DNA of 64,000 nt from Deinococcus sp. Marseille-Q6407. GTDB taxonomy: Bacteria > Deinococcota > Deinococci > Deinococcales > Deinococcaceae. The notes beneath the pieces were generated by a model. The model was given only the letters and a program-made list of their open reading frames with translations, was not told where the DNA came from and did not search any database. Position 1 is the stretch's first letter. The number at the start of each line of letters is the position of its first letter. The translations under genes and the position numbers were made by a program. Below, piece after piece: positions 1 through 9,273 of the stretch. Where the stretch lies: positions 952,501-1,016,500 of the forward strand of contig NZ_CAMPFU010000002.1 in NCBI RefSeq assembly GCF_946848805.1. The letters are read 5' to 3'.

Positions 1-560
<560 letters not shown>

Positions 561-567
561 GCAGGGG

Positions 568-1878
568 CTAGCGGGCGTTCAGAAAGCGCAGCACCGCCCG
601 TGCCAGGGCGTCGGCCTGCCGCTGGCGGTACTCGGCAGAAGCCAGGCGCGGCCCTTCTGCCGGGCTGGACCCGAAGCCCAGCTCGGTCAGGATGGCGGGG
701 GTGGTGGGGCTGCGAATCACATAAAAGGCATCGGTCCTCACTCCACGGTTCTGCGCCCCGGTGGCGGCCACCAGTTCGGCCTGGACCAGAGCGGCCAGCC
801 GGCGGGAAAAGCTCAGCTTGGTCTGCGAGAGCAGATCGCCCAGCACCCCCTGCGCCGAGCGGGCCGCCTGATCGGTGAGCGCGGCGCCCACGTCTCCCCC
901 GCCATTTTCGCGCAGCGCCAGACTGCGGCCCTGGACTGCCAGTGGCTGCCCGAAATAATAGGTTTCGATGCCCTGCGCCGCCGGACTGGCCGCCGCATTG
1001 ACATGCACGCTGACAAAGGCACTGACCTGCCCGGTGGTCGCCATCCGCGAGCGCAGGTTCAGGTCGGTGGCCTTGTCGGGGTTCAGGTGGCTGTCATTGC
1101 GGCGGGTCAGGGTGACGGCCACCCCGTGGGCTTCCAGCGCCCGCGCCGTGCGGAGCGCCACATCCAGATTCACGTCTGCCTCGCGCACCCAGCGGCTGGT
1201 CATGCCGGGGTCAATGCCACCGTGTCCGGGGTCCAGCACGATGCTGGCCCGGACAGGCCCGGCCTTGGGAGAGGTGGGAACAGCGGGCGCTGGCACGGCC
1301 GGGGTGGCCCGTGGCAGCGGCGCAGGCGAAGCGGCCACAGCCGGGCCAGGCTGAGACGCAGACCGGGGCTGAATGGAAGCGCCCTCTGATCCAACCGGCA
1401 GCAGGTCCAAGACCAGTCCCGGCGGCCAGCTGCCCACCGCCGGCCAGAACTGGGCGCGCACCCCACCGATGCCGGGCCCCAGCGTCAGGCTGAGGCGATG
1501 GCCCTGGGCCGCGTAGGCCGGCACGTCGGTGCCCAAGCGGCCTTGCTGCACGGCCAGCTCAAACGGAAGCTCCACCCAGGCCGCGCCACCCTCCGCCCCG
1601 GCCTGTGGGGCAAAAGGCACCGTGCCAGCCGGCAGCGACACGAACACCCGGTTCTGCCCGGCCGCCTGCCGCAGTTCCAGAGAAAGGGCGACCGGCGCGG
1701 AACGGGTCACGGCAGGCGACGTCACAGCTCCGGCCGGAACCGCAGCGGCTTCACCAGCAGCCATTCCAGCCGGGACCAGCAGCAGGGCCACCGCCCAGGC
1801 CGCTCTCCTGGCCCAGCGCCTGTTCTGCCGTCCGCCACGCTGCTGAATTTCGTGCTGCCTGAGCGCCCTTGCCTGCAT
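568..1878 (-). CDS. N-acetylmuramoyl-L-alanine amidase (Amidase_3) with AMIN-like N-terminal domain
   Basis: Zn-dependent cell-wall hydrolase that cleaves the amide between MurNAc and the stem peptide. An N-terminal signal helix (about residues 28-43) is followed by a beta-rich region of ~100 residues that looks like an AMIN domain, a Pro/Ala linker, then the catalytic domain. Visible Zn and catalytic motifs are LDPGHGGIDPG (His), VREADVN (Glu), VSVHVNA (His) and ILTELGFGS (catalytic Glu), in the family order. I place the start at ATG 1878: a -10 box TACAAT lies exactly 7 bases upstream, giving a leaderless start. The ATG at 1887 overlaps that box. Probably acts in the periplasm in septum splitting or wall turnover. 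Confidence 0.9.
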   Translation of the reverse strand: MQARALRQHEIQQRGGRQNRRWARRAAWAVALLLVPAGMAAGEAAAVPAGAVTSPAVTRSAPVALSLELRQAAGQNRVFVSLPAGTVPFAPQAGAEGGAAWVELPFELAVQQGRLGTDVPAYAAQGHRLSLTLGPGIGGVRAQFWPAVGSWPPGLVLDLLPVGSEGASIQPRSASQPGPAVAASPAPLPRATPAVPAPAVPTSPKAGPVRASIVLDPGHGGIDPGMTSRWVREADVNLDVALRTARALEAHGVAVTLTRRNDSHLNPDKATDLNLRSRMATTGQVSAFVSVHVNAAASPAAQGIETYYFGQPLAVQGRSLALRENGGGDVGAALTDQAARSAQGVLGDLLSQTKLSFSRRLAALVQAELVAATGAQNRGVRTDAFYVIRSPTTPAILTELGFGSSPAEGPRLASAEYRQRQADALARAVLRFLNAR

Positions 1879-1969
1879 CGCCCACATTGTAGGGGCAACC
1901 GTGGGGCCAAGGCAGCCAGGACAGAGTGTCTGGCGCAGACCGGCCCCGCCGTGCTACACCGCAGGCAGC

Positions 1970-2278
1970 ATGACCGACTCACCTGCCGCCTTCCCCACCC
2001 CGGTTTTCTACACCCGCAGCGGCTGCAAGCTGTGCCAGCAGGCCGAAACGCTGCTGCTGGAATGGGACCTGCCCTTTGAACGCATGGACATTGCCGGCGA
2101 CGACCGGCTGATCGAGCTTTACGGCCATCACGTGCCGGTGCTGACCCTGCCGCTGCCCGGCGGCGAAAGAACCCTGCACCGTGGCCCGCTGGCCCGCACC
2201 CAGCTGCCGGCGCTGCGGCTGCGGCTGATCCGGCTGCGGCGCGAGCAGGCGGCGGCCCCGGCACGGCTGCTCAACTGA
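1970..2278 (+). CDS. Glutaredoxin-like (DUF836-type) thioredoxin-fold protein
   Basis: Small cytoplasmic thioredoxin-fold protein of 102 residues. It opens with PVFYTRSGCKLCQQAE, where a CxxC (CKLC) redox pair follows beta-1, and has the cis-proline signature HVPVLTLPL near residue 57. This fits the glutaredoxin/DUF836 family of thiol oxidoreductases. The start is ATG 1970, 9 bases after a TACACC box. The partner is unknown. It is read towards ftsY, with 74 bp to the ftsY start chosen here. Confidence 0.75.
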   Translation: MTDSPAAFPTPVFYTRSGCKLCQQAETLLLEWDLPFERMDIAGDDRLIELYGHHVPVLTLPLPGGERTLHRGPLARTQLPALRLRLIRLRREQAAAPARLLN

Positions 2279-2352
2279 GCGGAGCAGGCCCCCCACGGCA
2301 GATTGCGTTTTCTCTCCCGGCTGCCGCGCCAGGCAGGCGCTATGGTATGAGC

Positions 2353-3300
2353 ATGACATGGGCAGATCGACTGCGCGGGGGGCTGCAAAAAACCCGCGCC
2401 CAATTGAATCAGAATGCCGGCTTTCTGGGCCGGGATCTCCGTTCTTACGCCCGCAACGCCGAGGTGCTCGAAGACCTGGAAATGGCCCTGCTGGCCGCCG
2501 ACGTGGGTGGCCCCGCCACGGCCGAGATTCTGGAAAGCGTGCAGAGCAGCCGCCGGCCCGACCTGCTGGCAGCGCTGTCCGACGCCCTGATCGAGCAGCT
2601 GCAGCCGCCCGGACAGGCCGAAGAAGATGACAGCGGCCTGTCCCCATGGTTCCAGCCGGCCGTGACGCCCTCGCCGGTGCAGCCGGCTGGGCACGTGGTG
2701 ATGGTGATCGGTGTGAACGGGGTGGGCAAAACCACCACCATTGCCAAGCTGGGCCAGCACTACATGGAGCACGGCAAAAGCGTGATGTTCGCTGCCGGCG
2801 ATACTTTCCGTGCCGCCGCCGGTGCCCAGCTGGAAGTCTGGGGCGACCGCCTGGGCGTGCCGGTCATTCAGGGCCGCGAGGGCGGCGACCCTGCCGCTGT
2901 GGCGTTCGACGCCGCCAGCTCGCGCAAGGCCCGCGGCACCGACCTGTTGCTGGTGGATACCGCCGGGCGACTGCACAACCAGCACAACCTGATGCAGGAG
3001 CTGCAAAAGGTGCACCGGGTCATCGGCAAGGCCGACGAGGGCGAACCGGCCGAAGTCTGGATGGTGCTGGACGCCGTGACCGGCCAGAATGGCCTGCAAC
3101 AGGCCAAGAAATTCAACGAGTCGGTGCCGCTGAGCGGCGTGGTGGTCACCAAGCTGGACGGCACCGCCAAGGGCGGCATCCTGATTCCCATCGTGCGCGA
3201 GCTGGGGGTGCCGATCAAGTTTATCGGGGTGGGTGAACAGGCCGACGACCTGCAACCCTTCAACGCTGCCGAATTCGTCGAGGCGCTGCTGGCGGAGTAA
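2353..3300 (+). CDS. ftsY: Signal recognition particle receptor FtsY
   Basis: GTPase that docks SRP-ribosome complexes to the membrane for co-translational insertion. The N domain (about residues 1-80) is followed by the G domain: VIGVNGVGKTTTIAK (P-loop), DTFRAAA (G2), LLVDTAGRLHNQ (G3), TKLDGTAKGG (G4) and GVGEQADDL (closing loop). It lacks the long acidic A domain of E. coli FtsY, as is usual outside Proteobacteria. Two ATGs compete (2347, 2353). The -10 box TATGGT ends at 2346, so 2353 has the typical 6-base leaderless spacing and 2347 would have none. Identity is secure. Confidence 0.96.
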   Translation: MTWADRLRGGLQKTRAQLNQNAGFLGRDLRSYARNAEVLEDLEMALLAADVGGPATAEILESVQSSRRPDLLAALSDALIEQLQPPGQAEEDDSGLSPWFQPAVTPSPVQPAGHVVMVIGVNGVGKTTTIAKLGQHYMEHGKSVMFAAGDTFRAAAGAQLEVWGDRLGVPVIQGREGGDPAAVAFDAASSRKARGTDLLLVDTAGRLHNQHNLMQELQKVHRVIGKADEGEPAEVWMVLDAVTGQNGLQQAKKFNESVPLSGVVVTKLDGTAKGGILIPIVRELGVPIKFIGVGEQADDLQPFNAAEFVEALLAE

Positions 3301-3341
3301 AGCAGGTGCACCGGGCTGGCCCCAGACTCCCCAAGGGCAGC

Positions 3342-4576
3342 TCAGGCACCTGCTCCCTGCGCCCCCCCAGCGCCGGCAAGGGTGCGCCATAAGGCAGCAG
3401 CGCACAGCACCAGAGTAGCCGCCAGTGCCAGAAAGAGGTCCCCGGTGCCGGCACCCGGCCCACCCAGGCGGCCAGCGCCAGCAGGGTCAGGGGCATGCCT
3501 AGCATGCTTACACTGCCCAGCACGCCAAAGACCCGTCCCAGCTGCTCAGACGGAACACTCTGACCCACCAGAGTCATGATCAGGACATTGCTGAGAGCCA
3601 TTCCGAAGCCGAACAGCGCCGCTGCTGCCCAGGCAAGCGGCACAGCAGTGCCTATGGCAGCTGGCAGGCCGGCAAGCAGCAGCAGACCCACCGCGCCTAG
3701 CCCCCAGCCCAGCACGGCGGCGCGGGCCGGCAGGTGCTGCCCGGCCCAGGCAGTCCCAGCTCCGGCCAGCAGGCTGCCCAGCATCTGAGCGGTCAGAAAG
3801 CCGCTGTAACCAGCTGCGCCTGCACCCAGGCGTTCCATTTCGGCCGGGATCAGCACCTCCAGGGGAGCGCCCGCCGCGTTCAGGGCCAGCAGCAGCCAGG
3901 GCAGCAGACGCAGAGACCGTGTCTGCCACAAGGTCTGGACCCCGGCGCGGAGTTCAGCCAGCGGGGAGGCGGCCGGCAGCCGCGAGGGGCGGGGCGGAAA
4001 CTTTACCAGCAGACCCGTCAGCAGTGCAGCTATCAGGTAAGTCAGCCCATCAACCAGCAGTGCAGCTAGGGCGCCTGCCAGCGCCACCAGCCCACCCCCC
4101 GCCAGAAAGCCGAGCAGGGTGGCCGTTTGCCGCGTGCCCGTCAGCAACCCGTTGGCCCAGCTCAGGCCATCGGCACCGACCAGCAGCGGCACCGCACTTT
4201 GCGCTGCCGGCTGCGCCCAGACACTGGCGAGGCCGCCAATAAGAGCCGCCGCAAAAAGCCAGCCGGCCGGAATGGCTGTCCAGCCCAGAGCAGACAGGTT
4301 GAGCGCCGCCCCGGCCAGGGCCAACTGCACCGCGCCGCCCAGCACCGCCGCGCTCACCAGCGGCCACTGCAGAGGCAGCCGGTCTGTCCACACACCCACC
4401 AGTGGCAACAGCAGAGCCGGCAGGAATCCCAGGGCCAGCGTCAGGGCGAGGGCCGCCCCGTCTCCCGTCTGCTCCAGAACCAGAAAGCTGACTGCCGCCG
4501 CCGAAAGGGCCGAGCCGAAACTGTTTTGCGCGGTGGCCAGAAGCCACACCCCAAAGGAACGTTGGTGCCAGAGCAT
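3342..4576 (-). CDS. MFS transporter (macrolide-efflux type), apparent frameshift near its 3' end
   Basis: About 12 hydrophobic helices, beginning HQRSFGVWLLATAQNSFG, which resembles macrolide/EnteroBactin-type MFS exporters. The continuous frame runs past 3342 to 3260 and antisense into the end of ftsY, ending in Trp/Cys/Arg-rich residues unlike a membrane helix. Reading one base earlier from about 3450-3470 gives GTGDLFLALAATLVLCAAA, a clean final helix, and then a stop at 3342. The span 4576-3342 is one base short of a whole number of codons, which fits a single-base loss. The start ATG 4576 precedes MLWHQRS. It diverges from the winged-helix regulator at 4654, its probable controller. Confidence 0.75.
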
Positions 4577-4653
4577 GACCTCAGCAAAGCGGCCCTGAAC
4601 TTCCAGGCCAAGCGTCCGGCCGAGGTTGAGAACCACTACCCTGGGAAACACCT

Positions 4654-5286
4654 ATGCCCAAGCCGAGAGTTGTCCTGCCCCACCAAGCCAAACTGCTGCT
4701 GGACCCGGACCTGCTGTTCGCGCTCCACGCCCTGATGCGTGAGCCGCTAAGTGTTGGCGACCTGGCGGCACAACTCGGCATCAGTGGGCGGCGGGCCTAC
4801 AGCACCGTGGACAAACTCCGGCGCGCCGGCATCGCCGCGCAAGTGGGCGAACGCCGCCGGCGGGGCCGCCCCATCCGCCTTTATCAGGTGCCGCAGCCCT
4901 GGCTGGTGCCCTATACCCAGACCGGCGCCGCCAGCGTGAGCGAGTTCTTCTGGCAGCAGTATGGCGACCGCCTGCGGCATCTGGTAGACCTGATTGCGCA
5001 GGCGGCCATGCAGGACCGGGATGACTGGGGGTACTGGCTGGCTGCGGGGCGGCTGGAATTGGGCACGCTAGACGGCCCCCTGCCGGTCAGCTTTGCCGCG
5101 CCGCAACTGTTCACCCTGCGGGAGCTGCGCCTGGGCGAGCGCGACACCGACGAATTCAGGGCGCAGCTGCTGGCGCTGTGCCGGGACTATGAGGCCCGCA
5201 GCCACCCGGACGCCCCCGCGCTGGCCCTCGGCCTGCTGTTGGCACGCGGCAACTGGTGGGAAACGGCCCCGGCGCCTTTCAAATGA
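4654..5286 (+). CDS. Winged helix-turn-helix transcriptional regulator
   Basis: A 210-residue protein with an N-terminal winged helix (about residues 15-75): LLFALHALMREPLSVGDLAAQLGISGRRAYSTVDKL... reads as an ArsR/DUF4423-like HTH, with a basic wing ERRRRGRPIRLYQV. The C-terminal ~130 residues are helical with several Trp residues and no recognised ligand pocket. It diverges from the MFS gene with 77 bp between the starts, so local control of that transporter is the obvious hypothesis. I cannot assign a finer family or an effector. Confidence 0.75.
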   Translation: MPKPRVVLPHQAKLLLDPDLLFALHALMREPLSVGDLAAQLGISGRRAYSTVDKLRRAGIAAQVGERRRRGRPIRLYQVPQPWLVPYTQTGAASVSEFFWQQYGDRLRHLVDLIAQAAMQDRDDWGYWLAAGRLELGTLDGPLPVSFAAPQLFTLRELRLGERDTDEFRAQLLALCRDYEARSHPDAPALALGLLLARGNWWETAPAPFK

Positions 5287-5290
5287 CTGG

Positions 5291-6292
5291 TCAGATGACC
5301 AGCCGCAGGAACTCCTCTCGCTCCACCGCCCCGAAATAGCGGCTCAGGTCGAAGGGCGCCAGGGCCGCCTCAATGTCCTCAGGGCGGTAGGGCACGCCAG
5401 TCAGGGCGCGTTCCAGGTCGGTCACGTCGTCCAGAGCAAAGAAATCACCATAGATGCGGATGTCCTTGATGTGTTTTTCCTCCACGTTCATCCGCACGTC
5501 AATCAGTCCGCCGGTAAATTTGCGGCGGCGCTCCAGCGTGAAGTCGGGCGAGCGGCCAAAGTTCCAGTCCCAATTCAGGAAATACTCCTGGCGAATCTTC
5601 TCGATTTCCTGCCAGTCGTGCTGTGTCAGCTGATACTCGGTGGCCTCGCCGCCGCTCTGCTGGGCCAGCTGCCGCAGAATCTCGTCGCGGAACTCGCCGG
5701 TGCTGAGGCGCTGATACTCGGGCGCCAGGTGGGGGCGGATGTTGGTCACGCGGGCCCGCACCGACTTGATGCCTTTGGATTCGATTTTCTCGCGGGGAGG
5801 TCTTAGCGCGGCTGCCACATTTTCCAGGTTCACGTCGTACAGCAGGGTGCCGTGCGCGGTCATCCGGCCGCCCGAAACATACATGGCGTTGCCGGAAATC
5901 TTCTGGTCCCCGATCACCAGGTCGTTGCGCCCACGCAGCGCGGCGTCGCTGGCTCCCATTCGCTGCAGGGCTTCCACCACCGGCCCGGTGAAACTGCCGA
6001 AATCCCGGAAAGAGCCGTCGTCGTCCTTGATAAAGCAGTAGCAGAGGTTGCCCTGGTCCTGATACACCGCGCCCCCGCCCGAGAAGCGGCGCACCACCGG
6101 CACCCCGTGCGACTCGGTGTAGTCACGGTCAATTTCCTCGATGGTGTTCTGGTTGCGCCCCACGATCACGCAGGGGTCGTTGATGTAAAAGAGCAGCAGC
6201 GGCCCGTCCACCAGCCGGTGGCGAATCAGGTAAGCTTCCAGCGCCAGGTTGACGGTCACGTCATGATTGTCGGCGTTGCGGATGTAGTACAT
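5291..6292 (-). CDS. lplA: Lipoate--protein ligase A
   Basis: Activates lipoate with ATP and transfers it to lysines of 2-oxoacid dehydrogenase E2 and GcvH proteins. Conserved motifs are present in order: VVRRFSGGGAVYQDQGNLCY (residues about 69-88), GRNDLVIGDQKISGNA with the adenylate-binding Lys, and HGTLLYDVNL. The C-terminal ~90 residues match the accessory domain. Length 333 residues is normal for the bacterial large form. The leaderless -10 box TAGAGT lies 6 bases upstream of the ATG. It converges with the HTH gene, 4 bp apart. Confidence 0.93.
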   Translation of the reverse strand: MYYIRNADNHDVTVNLALEAYLIRHRLVDGPLLLFYINDPCVIVGRNQNTIEEIDRDYTESHGVPVVRRFSGGGAVYQDQGNLCYCFIKDDDGSFRDFGSFTGPVVEALQRMGASDAALRGRNDLVIGDQKISGNAMYVSGGRMTAHGTLLYDVNLENVAAALRPPREKIESKGIKSVRARVTNIRPHLAPEYQRLSTGEFRDEILRQLAQQSGGEATEYQLTQHDWQEIEKIRQEYFLNWDWNFGRSPDFTLERRRKFTGGLIDVRMNVEEKHIKDIRIYGDFFALDDVTDLERALTGVPYRPEDIEAALAPFDLSRYFGAVEREEFLRLVI

Positions 6293-6351
6293 GCAGCCAC
6301 TCTAGCCTGCGGCCCCCGGCTCCGGCAGTGACCTCCCCCGGCGGGATTCGG

Positions 6352-7872
6352 TCAGCCGCGTGCCCAGGCTTTAAAAGCGTCACGCTCCAGGCAATTGACC
6401 ACGTCGGCCGGGGTCAGGCCGGCTTTCTGGGCCATCATCACCCCGTAGCGAACGTCGCGCAGGCCGCGCGGCGAGTGGGCGTCGGTGTTGATGGAGAAGC
6501 GGACCCGGCTGCGCCAGCGCAGGGCGTCTTGCCAGCGCAGGTCCAGCCGCCAGGGGTTGGCGTTGATCTCGGCGGCGGTGTTGCCGGCGGCGCAGGCGTC
6601 CAGCACAGCGTCGATGTCCACCGCGTAGCCTTCGCGGCGCAGCAGCAGACGGCCGGTGGGGTGACCCAGAATGCTGACCAGCGGGTGCGAGGCGGCCCGC
6701 ACCAGCCGCTCGGTCTGGTCGGCCTGGCTCAGCCCGAAAGCCGAATGCACGCTGGCCACCACGTAATCCAGCTCGGCCAGCAGTTCGTCGTCATAGTCCA
6801 GCGAACCATCGGCCAGAATGTCCACCTCGGCTCCGGCCAGGATGGGCAGGCCCTCTGCCTGCAGGCCGCGAATCTCGGCGATGTACTCGCGCAGGCGCTC
6901 CGGCGTCATACCGCCCGCGTAGGCGGCCGACTGCGAGTGGTCGCCGGTGCCCAGGTACTCGTGGCCCAGTGCCAGCACACTGTCTACCATCTCACGCAGG
7001 GTAGAGACCCCGTCAGACCAGACCGTGTGGGTGTGCAGCATGCCACGGATGTCATGGGTCTGAATCAGCTCGGCTGGGTCGGGCAAGTCCAGGCCGGCAT
7101 GCTCCGGCTCGTCGAACGGCCGGAAAGCCGGCGACCCGGCCGCTGCTCGGTGTAGCGTGACCGGCACGCTGCCGAAGCGACCGCTCAGGGTCTCGGCGCT
7201 GCTTTCGCCGGCTTCCCAGCCCTCGGTGCCGGCCAGGGCACTGGCCCAGGCGGCCGGGTCGCCGGTCAGGTCGAGGTCGGCTCCCGGCAGGGTATCGCGC
7301 AACCGGCCCAGGTCACCGCTGAACTGCGCTTCCAGCCCCGCACCGGCGAGGGCCTGCTGCACGCCCTCACCGGCCAGCAGGCCCTGAGACAGCAAGAAGC
7401 GGTCCTGAGAATCCAGCACGAACTGCGCGGCCTGTCCCAGCGCCTGAGCGCCCTTGGCCCCGAAGCCTTTCACAGCCGCCAGCTCGCCGCTCTGGGCGGC
7501 GCCGCGCAGTCTCGGCAACGAATCAATGCCGGCGTCCCAGAGGGCCCGCACTTTCTTGGGGCCCAGGCCACGCACCGCAAAGAGGCTCTGCACCCCTTCG
7601 GGAATCTGTTCGGCGGCCTCGTCCAGGGGAGCAAAGCGGCCGCTGTCCAGGTAGCCCATCAGCTCGGCGGCAATGCCCTTGCCGACCTTGGGCACGCCGG
7701 CAAAGCGGGTCTCCCGCAGTTCGTCCAGGGACGTTTCGGAGCGGTCGAGGTTGCGGGCGGCATTGCGGTAGGCTGCCGCCCGGAAGCCGCCCTCGTCGCT
7801 GCCCAGCACGTCCAGCAGGTCGGCGGCAGAGTTCAGGGCGTGGACAAGGTCTTTGCGGGTCACGTCAGCCAT
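6352..7872 (-). CDS. polX: PolX-like protein: intact PHP nuclease domain, degenerate family X polymerase core
   Basis: Domain order is that of bacterial PolX: an 8-kDa-like domain and HhH segments (GVPKVGKGIAAEL and VRGLGPKKVRALW, about residues 58-115), a nucleotidyltransferase region, then a PHP domain from residue ~276. PHP metal motifs are all visible: HTHTVWSDG, GTGDHSQ, AGAEVDI, ASVHSAF, GHPTGR and NTDAHS. The polymerase core looks decayed. The GSxRR-type motif reads SGDLGRLR; a DLDL motif remains at ~199-202; the third catalytic Asp appears as Thr in VPVTLHR (~239); and the palm/thumb is about 60 residues shorter than in B. subtilis PolX. A 3'-5' exonuclease or endonuclease role in repair is likely and polymerase activity is doubtful. 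Confidence 0.85.
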   Translation of the reverse strand: MADVTRKDLVHALNSAADLLDVLGSDEGGFRAAAYRNAARNLDRSETSLDELRETRFAGVPKVGKGIAAELMGYLDSGRFAPLDEAAEQIPEGVQSLFAVRGLGPKKVRALWDAGIDSLPRLRGAAQSGELAAVKGFGAKGAQALGQAAQFVLDSQDRFLLSQGLLAGEGVQQALAGAGLEAQFSGDLGRLRDTLPGADLDLTGDPAAWASALAGTEGWEAGESSAETLSGRFGSVPVTLHRAAAGSPAFRPFDEPEHAGLDLPDPAELIQTHDIRGMLHTHTVWSDGVSTLREMVDSVLALGHEYLGTGDHSQSAAYAGGMTPERLREYIAEIRGLQAEGLPILAGAEVDILADGSLDYDDELLAELDYVVASVHSAFGLSQADQTERLVRAASHPLVSILGHPTGRLLLRREGYAVDIDAVLDACAAGNTAAEINANPWRLDLRWQDALRWRSRVRFSINTDAHSPRGLRDVRYGVMMAQKAGLTPADVVNCLERDAFKAWARG

Positions 7873-7899
7873 AGGTTCCCGCATGATAGAGGCTGAAGC

Positions 7900-8052
7900 T
7901 CAGCGCCCCCAGATACGGCCCAGCGCCACGATCACCGTCATCACCGCGTCGACCAGCAGGTTGGACTTCCAGAACTGGTAATTGCGCTCGCGCTGCATCT
8001 CGTAGCGGTCACGCGGTGGCGCCGCCCGGCGCGTCCGGCGTCTTCTGCTCAT
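7900..8052 (-). CDS. Small conserved-looking basic protein with one hydrophobic helix
   Basis: A 50-residue protein: a very basic N-terminus (MSRRRRTRR), a polar middle (YEMQRERNYQFWKSN) and a C-terminal hydrophobic segment LLVDAVMTVIVALGRIW, so probably a small membrane-associated protein. The ATG at 8052 has a perfect leaderless promoter, TAGACT followed by 7 bases, which is the main support that it is a real gene. An upstream start at 8112 would add residues that overlap this promoter. I do not recognise a family. Confidence 0.6.
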   Translation of the reverse strand: MSRRRRTRRAAPPRDRYEMQRERNYQFWKSNLLVDAVMTVIVALGRIWGR

Positions 8053-8137
8053 AAAAAGTAGTCTAGCGGCCCCGGCCTGCAAGAAGGCCAGAACCGCCAG
8101 ACGGCGCGGCAAAGCTATTGGGGAGAGAAAGGCGGCT

Positions 8138-8473
8138 TCAGCCGCGGCGAGTGTTCACCAGTTCCACGTCAAAAATCAGGGTGGCGCCGCCGGGAATCAC
8201 ACCGGGAACGCCGCGGAGGCCATAGGCCAGGTCACTGGGAATGGTCAGGGTGGCCTGATCGCCCACCCGCATGCCCTCAATGCCCTGGTCCCAGCCGGCG
8301 ATGACCTGCCCGGCGCCCAGCACGAACTGGATCGGTTCGCCGCGGTCGTGGCTGGAGTCGAACTTCTGGCCGTTTTCCAGGCGGCCGGTGTAGTGCACGC
8401 TGACGACATCCCCCTTCTGGGCCTGGGCGCCGGTGCCTTCTTGGTGTTTGTCAATTTTCAGTTCCTGGCTCAT
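8138..8473 (-). CDS. FKBP-type peptidyl-prolyl cis-trans isomerase
   Basis: A single minimal FKBP domain of 111 residues with no signal peptide, so cytoplasmic. Conserved FKBP segments are VSVHYTGRLENGQKFDSS, FVLGAGQVIAGWDQGIEGM, and PSDLAYG with GVIPGGATLIFDVEL; the aromatic residues lining the proline pocket (Tyr, Phe, Trp, Tyr) are in place. It catalyses proline isomerisation during folding. The leaderless -10 TAGTCT sits 7 bases before the ATG. Confidence 0.93.
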   Translation of the reverse strand: MSQELKIDKHQEGTGAQAQKGDVVSVHYTGRLENGQKFDSSHDRGEPIQFVLGAGQVIAGWDQGIEGMRVGDQATLTIPSDLAYGLRGVPGVIPGGATLIFDVELVNTRRG

Positions 8474-8540
8474 GGCCTCCAGACTAACGGCAAGCGGCCG
8501 GCCGCGGCGTGGGGCTGAACAACCTCTAAACTTCAGGCTC

Positions 8541-8546
8541 TAGACT
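8541..8546 (+). promoter_or_regulatory. Leaderless -10 box (TAGACT) of lepB
   Basis: TAGACT lies 7 bases upstream of ATG 8554. The same box and spacing recur before many genes in the window, so transcription probably starts at or next to the start codon. Confidence 0.6.
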
Positions 8547-8553
8547 TCTGGAG

Positions 8554-9162
8554 ATGCCGCCTGCTTCTGCCACGCCGCCTGCTCCCCGCCCACCGGGCCG
8601 CGCCCGGACTTTCTGGAACGAGGGCTGGCCCTGGCTGCTGGGCACCCTGGCGCTGTGGCTGGTGCTGGCCTTCGGCGCGTCGCTGGCGCGGGTGAGCGGC
8701 GACTCCATGAACCCTACCCTGCACAGCGGCGACACCTTGCTGCTGCTGAAATACCCGCGCTGGCTGGACCCGGACTTTCCCCGGCGCGGCAGCGTGGTGG
8801 TGTTCCGGGGGCCGCCGGACAGCCCCTACGCTTACACTGCCCATTCACTGTTGGGATTGGAATTCCAGACGCGGCCCGCCCACATCAAGCGGGTGCTGGC
8901 GGTGCCGGGCGACCGTCTGGAGCTGCGCGGCGGCCGGGTCTGGGTCAACGGCCGTGCCCTGGCCGAGAGTTACGTATCGGCGGAAGGGTTCTTGGAAGAC
9001 CAGGCACCGCGTACCCTGGGCCCCGGCGAGGTCTGGGTGATGGGCGACAACCGCCGGGTGGGCAGCAGCCTGGATTCGCGGCAGTACGGCCCGGTGCGGT
9101 CCCAGGACATTCTGGGCACGGTGCCGCTGCGGCTGTGGCCAGCGGCCAGCACCCTCCCATAA
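8554..9162 (+). CDS. lepB: Signal peptidase I
   Basis: Membrane serine protease that removes signal peptides from exported preproteins. One N-terminal membrane helix (about residues 25-44) is followed by box B SGDSMNPTL with nucleophile Ser51, box D HIKRVLAVPGDRL with general base Lys112, and box E VMGDNRRVGSSLDSR. At 202 residues it has a short Gram-positive-like form with one transmembrane segment visible. It is transcribed away from FKBP from a leaderless promoter. Confidence 0.94.
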   Translation: MPPASATPPAPRPPGRARTFWNEGWPWLLGTLALWLVLAFGASLARVSGDSMNPTLHSGDTLLLLKYPRWLDPDFPRRGSVVVFRGPPDSPYAYTAHSLLGLEFQTRPAHIKRVLAVPGDRLELRGGRVWVNGRALAESYVSAEGFLEDQAPRTLGPGEVWVMGDNRRVGSSLDSRQYGPVRSQDILGTVPLRLWPAASTLP

Positions 9163-9273
9163 GAACTGAGCACAGGCAGCCGGGCCAGCCAGGAGAAGAA
9201 ATTCCCTGTCCAGATCAGAAAACCGTCAGGCTCGGCCAATCTTCCGCTCATACGGGGTTGTTAGCGTAAAGGC

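Noticed and set aside
2347..2352. ATG 2347 as the ftsY start
   Set aside because: The -10 box ends directly against it. ATG 2353 has the spacing seen in other leaderless genes. The difference is two residues and remains unproven.
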